8,461 nt of DNA from DAMCZI01 sp032095175 (GTDB lineage Bacteria > Bacillota > Clostridia > Clostridiales > Caloramatoraceae). This document shows, piece by piece, positions 1-4,298 of the stretch. The first letter of the stretch is position 1. The number at the start of each line of letters is the position of its first letter. The position numbers were made by a program, and so were the translations under genes. Under the pieces are notes generated by a model that searched no databases, was not told where the DNA came from, and saw only the letters and a program-made list of their open reading frames with translations. Location: the NCBI GenBank assembly GCA_032095175.1, contig DAMCZI010000083.1, positions 1 through 8,461 on the forward strand, read 5' to 3'.

Positions 1-50
1 CCAGCAATATTTCTTGACCTTCACTGGTTTCATTTCCTATTGAAAAGTTA
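1..50 (-). repeat. Left copy of 50-bp inverted repeat
   Basis: This segment is the reverse complement of 2169-2218 with 47 of 50 positions identical; the three differences fall between positions 35 and 40. The two copies face each other and bracket the RHS toxin/immunity remnants. The repeat may continue left of the window, since base 1 is already inside it. I do not recognise it as a named insertion-sequence end. It could be a MITE, a REP-associated unit or the footprint of recombination between two such units. Confidence 0.85.
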
Positions 51-90
51 TTCATAAACGAGTATCCAAACTTTATACAATTAAAAATAA

Positions 91-101
91 GTAACCGTCC
101 C
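91..101 (+). repeat. REP-like motif GTAACCGTCCC, copy 1
   Basis: The 11-mer GTAACCGTCCC occurs here, again at 1586-1596, and on the other strand at 2149-2159. Here CCGTCC (95-100) can pair with GGACGG (124-129), giving a 6-bp stem. Similar AACCGTCCC palindromes are known to me as dispersed REP-like elements of clostridia linked to Y1/RAYT transposases; that link is from memory and no such transposase is in the window. The copy lies immediately upstream of the point where the toxin remnant becomes readable. Confidence 0.6.
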
Positions 102-106
102 AGTAA

Positions 107-241
107 TTACATGTTCATTTTAAGGACGGAACTTCCTTAAATAATGATGGAACGATACATGATGCTCATAAAGGAATGCCTAACCCAAGTATCAAAACAA
201 AAGAATGGTTGAAGAAAAATGGATGGAAAGTGGGGAGATAG
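107..241 (+). pseudogene. C-terminal remnant of a polymorphic (RHS-type) toxin
   Basis: A reading frame too short for a start-to-stop ORF runs from just after an in-frame TAA (104-106) to TAG (239-241), 44 codons with no start. It reads HVHFKDGTSLNNDGT, then IHDAHKGMPNPSIKTKEWL, and ends in a basic tail KKNGWKVGR. The HVHFKDG...DGT...HKG pattern, rich in His, Gly and Asp and followed by a short helix, resembles the last segment of polymorphic-toxin C-terminal domains I have seen in Gram-positive RHS and YD-repeat proteins; I cannot name the family securely. The RHS core and the start of the toxin domain are missing, so it should be dead as a toxin. It is followed 2 nt later by a probable immunity gene, the usual toxin-immunity order. 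Confidence 0.65.
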
Positions 242-243
242 TT

Positions 244-483
244 GTGAAAGTATTTGGATATCAAAAAGATAGTGAAAATTTAATAGAGTTACAAGAGGTT
301 TCTTTTCAAACCGATATTATAGAGTTAGATAAGATAATTAAATTTTTACAAAATGTAAAAGAGCAACATAGTAAAGTAATTGGCAAAGTGGAATTATGTC
401 ATTCACACTTTCGTGATTGGGACGATGAATGGAAGGCTGGTTCAACAGATTTTATTGTTGTAACAGCTTCTAATGGTGAGTAA
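244..483 (+). CDS. Probable immunity protein for the adjacent toxin remnant
   Basis: This encodes a small soluble acidic protein of 79 residues. I chose the GTG at 244 because GGGGAG (232-237) sits 6 nt upstream and the toxin remnant stops at 241. Longer forms starting at TTG or ATG codons upstream would overlap the toxin frame without a good ribosome site. There is no signal peptide or membrane segment. The visible motif is CHSHFRDWDDEW near residues 51-62, followed by a strand ending DFIVVT. Tight placement behind a polymorphic-toxin C-terminus, small size and acidity all fit a cognate immunity protein that neutralises the toxin in the cytoplasm. It could belong to one of the small Imm families (Imm32-like was considered from memory), but this is unproven. 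The frame is intact although the toxin is broken. A terminator lies about 110 bases downstream. Confidence 0.65.
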   Translation: MKVFGYQKDSENLIELQEVSFQTDIIELDKIIKFLQNVKEQHSKVIGKVELCHSHFRDWDDEWKAGSTDFIVVTASNGE

Positions 484-595
484 TATTGGGTTTAATAAGT
501 AAAATCAAATTCAAAAGATTTATAGGACTTAAATGGCAGCCATATGATTTATAACTTATTTACAAAATATCTTGTGACCCATTGATATTAGTTTA

Positions 596-635
596 AGAGA
601 ACGAGGATATTTGTTTTATATCCTTGTTCTCTTTT
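596..635 (+). terminator. Factor-independent terminator after the first cassette
   Basis: A 15-bp stem (596-610 with 618-632) has one G-T pair and a 7-nt loop, and is followed by a T run (632-635). It should end transcription coming from the immunity gene at 244-483. Recognisable RHS sequence starts only about 10 bases further on, so it also separates the two toxin cassettes. Confidence 0.85.
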
Positions 636-642
636 AGGATTA

Positions 643-1260
643 TTGAAATGTAAAACAGAAGATAACAGTGGTAATGTTTCTAATAAAATCTATTACATTT
701 ATAATAGTAATGATGAGTCTGTTACATTGAAGCTTGATGGTGTTCAGTATAATTATATAAGGAATGCCCAGGGGGATATAATAGGACTCTTAGATTCAAC
801 AGGGGCAAAGGTAGTGTTATACACCTATGATTCATGGGGAAAGCTTGAAGGTATTGGAGGGACAAAGGCAAGCACTTTAGGTGTATTGAATCCATATAGA
901 TATAGGGGTTATAGGTATGATGCTGAAAGTGGACTTTATTATTTGCAGAGTAGATATTATAACCCTGAGTGGGGTAGATTTATTAATGCAGATGGGTTAG
1001 GAGGCAAAACTGGTGAATTATTATCACATAATGTTTTTGCATATTGTAGAAATAATCCCATAAATATGAGTGACAAAAATGGATTTAGACCTGCGTTTGA
1101 TTCTGAGGAAGAAGGTGGGTATTACACATGGAAGGAACAGAAAAAGAGTGGAAATGCTGGTGTAAAAAACTATAAAGAATTAGTTAAAATAATATTAGAT
1201 AAAACAAAGGGCAATTCTAAGATAGTTATAGATAAAAAAATTCTTGAACTTTTAAAATAA
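643..1260 (+). CDS. N-terminally truncated RHS core with toxin-like C-terminal tail
   Basis: This reads as 205 residues from a TTG, but no ribosome site precedes it and a terminator ends at 635, so it is probably an untranslated fragment or orphan cassette. Residues about 15-150 are the end of an RHS/YD-repeat core: YIRNAQGDIIGLLDSTGAKV, YTYDSWGKLEGI, NPYRYRGYRYDAESGLYYL, SRYYNPEWGRFINADG and FAYCRNNPINMSDKNGF. This is the conserved segment that precedes the variable effector domain. Full RHS proteins usually exceed 1000 residues, so nearly all of the shell is missing. The tail (about 151-205) holds WKEQKKSGNAGVKNY and a Lys/Ile/Leu-rich end. I do not recognise it as a toxin fold, and at about 55 residues it may itself be truncated. 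The layout fits an orphan rhsCT module that could swap into a complete RHS gene elsewhere by recombination in the shared core. Confidence 0.75.
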   Translation: MKCKTEDNSGNVSNKIYYIYNSNDESVTLKLDGVQYNYIRNAQGDIIGLLDSTGAKVVLYTYDSWGKLEGIGGTKASTLGVLNPYRYRGYRYDAESGLYYLQSRYYNPEWGRFINADGLGGKTGELLSHNVFAYCRNNPINMSDKNGFRPAFDSEEEGGYYTWKEQKKSGNAGVKNYKELVKIILDKTKGNSKIVIDKKILELLK

Positions 1261-1268
1261 TCTATATG

Positions 1269-1372
1269 TGTTGCGTTAAAATTCTTACATTATATTTTTT
1301 CAAACACCCTGACTAAACTGGTTCGACTTTGTAATATTAGAAAAGTTATAATGTAATAGAATTTTTGCAACA
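1269..1372. repeat. MITE-like element with imperfect 26-bp terminal inverted repeats
   Basis: The left end (1269-1294), starting TGTTGC and containing AAAATTCTTACATTATA, is repeated inverted at 1347-1372, which ends TAGAATTTTTGCAACA, with a few mismatches and small shifts. The total length is about 104 bp with no coding capacity. No clear target-site duplication is visible (TATATG before, TTGTTG after). It begins 8 bases after the stop of the truncated RHS gene. It may be a non-autonomous transposon or the joined ends of a lost insertion sequence. Confidence 0.55.
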
Positions 1373-1438
1373 TTGTTGGGGGAAAGTCACTATACTTATA
1401 TTAGTAATCATGAAAAATAAAAAATTGAAGATTAAGTG

Positions 1439-1470
1439 AAGCATCGATCAAATGATTGGTGCTTTGTTTA
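1439..1470 (+). terminator. Weak possible terminator hairpin
   Basis: AAGCATCGATC (1439-1449) pairs with GATTGGTGCTT (1454-1464) across a 4-nt AAAT loop. Two of the 11 pairs are G-U in RNA. The following TGTTTA is a poor U tract. It may be the old terminator of the RHS cassette. Confidence 0.35.
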
Positions 1471-1585
1471 TGCTGATATACAGGGGGATATATTTGTAAT
1501 ATTTCACAGGAAGATTACCATAAGAAACTTTTCTAAAGAGAATTAATTGAGAACTGGTTCTATGGATAAAACTGGTGAAAAATGA

Positions 1586-1596
1586 GTAACCGTCCC
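1586..1596 (+). repeat. REP-like motif GTAACCGTCCC, copy 2
   Basis: Eleven bases are identical to 91-101, and both copies are followed by AG. It lies just upstream of the promoter of the membrane-protein gene and so marks the left edge of that gene. No inverted partner is visible next to it. Confidence 0.55.
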
Positions 1597-1601
1597 AGAC
1601 A

Positions 1602-1610
1602 TGGTATAAT
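1602..1610 (+). promoter_or_regulatory. Extended -10 promoter for the membrane-protein gene
   Basis: TGGTATAAT is a perfect TATAAT preceded by the TG of an extended -10 element. It is 48 bases before the ATG at 1658. No good -35 box is seen at the expected distance, which an extended -10 can tolerate. The start of transcription would be near 1617. Confidence 0.5.
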
Positions 1611-1657
1611 AGAAAAGTGACTAGTTAACACATAATACTAAAAAGGAATGATTTAGA

Positions 1658-2035
1658 ATGAAAAATACTAATAGTATAGGTTGCAGTATAGTAACATTGA
1701 TAACATTAATTATTATACAAGTTTTCATAAAAAATATAGGAATAGATAATATTTCTATACGAGTATTTGTTGCTGTTTTATCTATTGCATGCTGTTTGGT
1801 AATATATGGAGTGTACAAGGATGGGAAAAAGGGGTTTGGCATCAGATATAATACAGTTGTTGCAATATTGTTAGTAGTAGCAAGCATATCAATGGCTGTG
1901 ACTATGATAATATTCAGAGGATATCCTACTTTAATGGACAGGTATGGAGAACTCCTCTTAATAGTATCATTAGTAAGCTATTTTGCACTTGTACTTTTCA
2001 TAATTATTTATAGAATAGTTAATGAAGCAAAATGA
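1658..2035 (+). CDS. Small four-helix membrane protein, candidate immunity protein
   Basis: This encodes 125 residues of unknown family. The ATG at 1658 is preceded by AAAGGA (1642-1647), a slightly long 10-nt spacer. Four hydrophobic segments lie at about 10-25, 33-52, 66-86 and 98-120, joined by short charged loops (YKDGKKGFGIRYN; RGYPTLMDRYGE). An integral membrane protein with no enzymatic motif is therefore predicted. The gene has its own promoter and is followed by a hairpin (2042-2085). Small multi-spanning membrane proteins downstream of RHS C-termini often serve as immunity proteins against membrane-acting toxins, and its position fits that role for the truncated RHS gene. However, about 400 bases and a MITE-like element separate them, so an unrelated accessory protein is equally possible. 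Confidence 0.6.
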   Translation: MKNTNSIGCSIVTLITLIIIQVFIKNIGIDNISIRVFVAVLSIACCLVIYGVYKDGKKGFGIRYNTVVAILLVVASISMAVTMIIFRGYPTLMDRYGELLLIVSLVSYFALVLFIIIYRIVNEAK

Positions 2036-2041
2036 AACTAT

Positions 2042-2085
2042 ATAAATCGCAATAAAGATTTTGAATAATGTATATTGCGATTTAT
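2042..2085 (+). repeat. Hairpin element, copy A (related to 8413-8456)
   Basis: ATAAATCGCAATA (2042-2054) pairs perfectly over 13 bp with TATTGCGATTTAT (2073-2085), with an 18-nt loop starting AAGATTTT. It starts 6 bases after the stop of the membrane-protein gene. No T run follows, so it is not a typical terminator. The same length and layout recur after atpE: 36 of 47 aligned positions (2042-2088) are identical, with two compensatory stem changes. Confidence 0.75.
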
Positions 2086-2130
2086 GAACCAAGGAATATT
2101 ATTTCTCATGAATGTTTAGGGTTGAGCAAT

Positions 2131-2159
2131 GTAACCGCCCCTGTGCAAGGGACGGTTAC
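2131..2159. repeat. REP-like palindrome with GTAACCG arms, copy 3
   Basis: GTAACCGCCCCT (2131-2142) faces AAGGGACGGTTAC (2147-2159), forming a stem of about 11 pairs with one C-A mismatch and a loop of about 5 nt. The right arm is the reverse complement of the GTAACCGTCCC seen at 91-101 and 1586-1596. It lies directly inside the right copy of the 50-bp inverted repeat, as copy 1 does for the left one. This is the only copy in the window with both arms well preserved. Confidence 0.7.
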
Positions 2160-2168
2160 TTCTTTTTG

Positions 2169-2218
2169 TAACTTTTCATTGGGGAATGAAACCAGTGAAG
2201 GTCAAGAAATATTGCTGG
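2169..2218 (+). repeat. Right copy of 50-bp inverted repeat
   Basis: This is the inverted partner of 1-50 (47 of 50 positions). With its neighbouring GTAACCGTCCC motif it forms a composite end that mirrors the left side. On the left, 40 bases separate the 50-bp repeat from the motif; here 9 bases do (TTCTTTTTG side). The two ends are therefore related but not identical insertions. Confidence 0.85.
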
Positions 2219-2284
2219 AGGAGACATCTTACAACTTCTTTGCGAGCGGAGTAGTCAACGGAAGCAATATTTCTTGGCCTTCAC
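2195..2284. repeat. 22-bp stem inverted repeat at the right island edge
   Basis: Bases 2195-2216 pair with 2263-2284 across a 46-nt loop with a single G-T pair. The right arm is therefore a third copy of the AGCAATATTTCTTG core also found at 1-50. The stem could fold in RNA or DNA, and no T run follows. It may be two adjacent, oppositely oriented copies of a short mobile unit. A chance frame reading through it (MYIAIYEPRN...) is not a gene. Confidence 0.7.
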
Positions 2285-2299
2285 GGTCTATTATAGATA

Positions 2300-2334
2300 A
2301 ACTTAGGTAGGATGCTACGCATAATACCTAAGTT
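2300..2334. other. 10-bp stem hairpin
   Basis: AACTTAGGTA (2300-2309) pairs perfectly with TACCTAAGTT (2325-2334) around a 15-nt loop. A T run occurs only about 10 bases later, which makes it a poor terminator. It may mark the outer edge of the repeat cluster. Confidence 0.4.
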
Positions 2335-2397
2335 GTGAAGGTGGTTTTTAATTCAGTAGTAGAATATTTTCGAAAGTTTATTTATAATATACTTATG

Positions 2398-2446
2398 ATT
2401 CCGTTCCTGTAAAACATTATATTTGCTTTGGCAGGAACGGAATTTT
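2398..2446 (+). terminator. Factor-independent terminator upstream of comEB
   Basis: ATTCCGTTCCTG (2398-2409) pairs perfectly over 12 bp with CAGGAACGGAAT (2432-2443) across a 22-nt loop, followed by TTTT (2443-2446). It ends 31 bases before the comEB ribosome site. It probably belongs to the housekeeping gene that lay left of the accessory region. Alternatively it acts as an attenuator in a comEB leader, since a TATAAT (2383-2388) lies just upstream, though a start there would leave almost no leader. Confidence 0.8.
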
Positions 2447-2493
2447 ACTGACTATATAGAAAATGATAAATTTTTATAGGAGGTTGGACGAGT

Positions 2494-2982
2494 ATGGAGA
2501 GAAGAGATAAACACAATTATTACCTCGATATAGCAGAAACTGTACTGGAGAGGGGAACGTGTATCAGGAGAAACTATGGATCAATAATAGTTAAAAACGA
2601 TGAAATAATATCAACAGGATACACTGGAGCTCCAAGGGGAAGAAAGAATTGCATAGATATGGGTTTCTGTATGAGGGAGCATATGAATGTGCCAAGGGGT
2701 GAAAAATATGAACTCTGCAGGAGTGTACATAGTGAGGCTAATGCAATTATTAGCGCTCCAAGAAGGGATATGATAGGTGCTGCCCTTTATCTCGTTGGAA
2801 AAGATGCTAAAACAAGGGAACTTGTAAAGAATGCAAATTCCTGTGCAATGTGTAAAAGATTGATTATAAACTCTGGCATTGAAAGAGTAGTGGTAAGGGA
2901 TACACATGATGACTACAGGATAGTTGAAGTAAGTGAATGGATTGAGAATGATGATTCACTTTCTGGTAAAGGAGGGTATTGA
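2494..2982 (+). CDS. comEB: dCMP deaminase (ComEB family)
   Basis: This 162-residue cytoplasmic zinc enzyme is predicted to convert dCMP to dUMP, feeding dTMP synthesis. The start is well set by AGGAGG (2478-2483), 10 nt before the ATG. The deaminase signature is visible: HSEANAI (H79, catalytic E81) and CAMC (C117, C120) supply the active-site zinc ligands and the proton shuttle. The second motif has Ser rather than the usual Pro before its first Cys. C23, C53, C59 and C75 sit where dCMP deaminases carry an extra cysteine-rich insertion, here KNCIDMGFCMREHM. TGYTGAPRG (41-49) is the substrate-pocket loop typical of the family. The length fits the family range of about 150-190. In related clostridia the gene lies in a conserved run before tagO and wecB; here its left side is accessory DNA. 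It has no obvious promoter of its own after the terminator at 2446. Confidence 0.93.
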   Translation: MERRDKHNYYLDIAETVLERGTCIRRNYGSIIVKNDEIISTGYTGAPRGRKNCIDMGFCMREHMNVPRGEKYELCRSVHSEANAIISAPRRDMIGAALYLVGKDAKTRELVKNANSCAMCKRLIINSGIERVVVRDTHDDYRIVEVSEWIENDDSLSGKGGY

Positions 2983-3013
2983 TAAAATATTTTGAAAATT
3001 TTTTGATATAAAT

Positions 3014-3042
3014 TTGTCAAAGTTCAACAAACGTGGTAAAAT
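3014..3042 (+). promoter_or_regulatory. Sigma-A-like promoter P1 of tagO-wecB
   Basis: TTGTCA (3014-3019) and TAAAAT (3037-3042) are 17 bases apart, and TGG before the -10 gives an extended element. A start near 3049 would leave a leader of about 190 bases before tagO. I saw no known riboswitch fold in that leader. Confidence 0.6.
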
Positions 3043-3168
3043 AATATCTGGAAAATATTTTAATATGTGAGAGTGGCTTAAAAGGCTATAAAGCTTATGT
3101 ATAAAGAGATATGCGTAAAAAAGAGAAATACTGATTAAAGCATATATAAAAATAAAAGTTTTAAAATT

Positions 3169-3197
3169 TTGATATTAATTTATCAAGGATGTATAAT
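3169..3197 (+). promoter_or_regulatory. Sigma-A-like promoter P2 of tagO-wecB
   Basis: TTGATA (3169-3174), a 17-base spacer and a perfect TATAAT (3192-3197) make this the best-scoring promoter in the window by eye. Transcription would start near 3204, giving a leader of about 40 bases. With P1 it makes a tandem pair. Confidence 0.65.
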
Positions 3198-3242
3198 AAA
3201 CAATGAAAATGTACTTTGAAAATACATTAAGGACGTGAAAAA

Positions 3243-4298
3243 ATGTTTAAATATATAGGAATATTTTTGATTTCTGTGGTTATTGCATTTGCAGTTACTC
3301 CAGTAGCAAAGATAATAGCAAAAAAACTTGGAGCAATTGACGTTCCTGGTGATGAAAGGCGTATCCACAAAAGACCTATCCCTAGGATGGGAGGATTTGC
3401 AATATATATTTCATTTTTGGTTTGCAGTCTGCTTTTTTCTGATTTTGATAGGCATGTTATAGGAATAATAGCAGGTGGAACAATAATCGTTATAATGGGA
3501 ATGCTTGATGATATAAAATCCCTAAAACCTGTTCAAAAGCTTATTTTTCAGATTGCAGCAGCTTTAATACTTGTTGTGTTTGATGTAAGTGTAAAAAGTA
3601 TAACAGTCCCCTTTTTCACAAAGGGTGGAAGCATGAGTATTGGATATCTTGGTATTCCACTGACTGTATTGTGGGTTGTGGGGATAACTAATGCAATAAA
3701 TCTTATAGATGGATTGGATGGTCTTGCATGTGGAGTAGGCCTTATAGCCTCCCTTACACTATTTGGTGTAGCATTGATGAGCGGAAGGGAAATGGCTATG
3801 CTACTAACCGTTATACTTGCAGGGGCTTGTATGGGATTTCTACCATACAACTTTAATCCGGCATCTATTTTTATGGGAGATACAGGTTCTCAATTTCTTG
3901 GGTTTGCTTTGGCGGCTATATCCATACAGGGTGCCATAAAATCAGCTGCAGCATTAGCAGCAGCAGCTCCAATACTTGCACTTGGACTTCCAATATACGA
4001 TACACTTTTTGCAATGGCAAGAAGAAAGATAAATAACAGACCTATTATGGAAGCTGATAGAGGACACCTTCATCACAGACTTATGGATATGGGCTTTACC
4101 CAAAAGCAGGTTGTTATTATAATGTACATTCTAAGTGGAATTCTTGGAATTACAGCAATACTGGCAATGGGTATGTCAAATAAAAAATCTTACTTGCTTT
4201 TAGTTGTTATATGCTCTGTAGTTCTTTCAGTAGCGATTGAATTTGGAGTTTTTGACAGAAAAGCAAAGGATGAAAATAGGAGTGATAATGTTGAATAA
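3243..4298 (+). CDS. tagO: Undecaprenyl-phosphate GlcNAc-1-phosphate transferase (TagO/WecA type)
   Basis: This 351-residue integral membrane enzyme moves GlcNAc-1-phosphate from UDP-GlcNAc to undecaprenyl phosphate, the first step of teichoic-acid-like and other wall glycopolymers. The ATG at 3243 follows AAGGA with a 9-nt spacer. About ten to eleven hydrophobic segments span the chain. Family motifs appear in order: VPGDERRIHKRPIPRMGG (34-51), MLDD (D89, D90, metal and substrate binding), NAINLIDGLDGLA (150-162, with D156 and D159), NFNPASIFMGDTGS (203-216) and HLHHRL (275-280). The His-rich loop separates WecA/TagO from MraY, which acts on UDP-MurNAc-pentapeptide. The last 11 bases overlap wecB, which implies translational coupling. 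Two candidate promoters precede it. The exact polymer served cannot be read from the window. Confidence 0.93.
   Translation: MFKYIGIFLISVVIAFAVTPVAKIIAKKLGAIDVPGDERRIHKRPIPRMGGFAIYISFLVCSLLFSDFDRHVIGIIAGGTIIVIMGMLDDIKSLKPVQKLIFQIAAALILVVFDVSVKSITVPFFTKGGSMSIGYLGIPLTVLWVVGITNAINLIDGLDGLACGVGLIASLTLFGVALMSGREMAMLLTVILAGACMGFLPYNFNPASIFMGDTGSQFLGFALAAISIQGAIKSAAALAAAAPILALGLPIYDTLFAMARRKINNRPIMEADRGHLHHRLMDMGFTQKQVVIIMYILSGILGITAILAMGMSNKKSYLLLVVICSVVLSVAIEFGVFDRKAKDENRSDNVE

Larger units (their letters stand above)
1373..1601. other. Gene-free stretch, no convincing ORF
   Basis: No reading frame with a plausible ribosome site is present. The longest fragment is a short frame ending MKNKKLKIK before a stop at about 1437-1439. 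The stretch contains a wobble-rich hairpin (1439-1464) and one REP-like motif (1586-1596). It may be debris of a lost immunity gene, but nothing in it is recognisable. Confidence 0.4.

Noticed and set aside
1410..1439. Tiny ORF MKNKKLKIK ahead of a hairpin
   Set aside because: It has only nine codons and no ribosome site at a workable distance.
1621..1887. 88-codon - strand frame
   Set aside because: It is the antisense shadow of the membrane-protein gene, and its hydrophobicity simply mirrors the other strand.
1..2300. CRISPR array
   Set aside because: The repeats are few, inverted and unevenly spaced. There is no regular repeat-spacer pattern and there are no cas genes.
2068..2310. 80-codon + strand frame (MYIAIYEPRN...)
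   Set aside because: It starts inside a hairpin, runs through the REP palindrome and two inverted repeats, has no ribosome site and shows no protein-like pattern.
2611..2907. 98-codon - strand frame inside comEB
   Set aside because: It lies wholly opposite a gene with clear catalytic motifs and has no independent start signals.
3049..3242. Riboswitch in the tagO leader
   Set aside because: Only weak AT-rich pairings were found, and no conserved riboswitch core was recognised.
3548..3850. 100-codon - strand frame inside tagO
   Set aside because: It is the antisense shadow of a well-supported gene.
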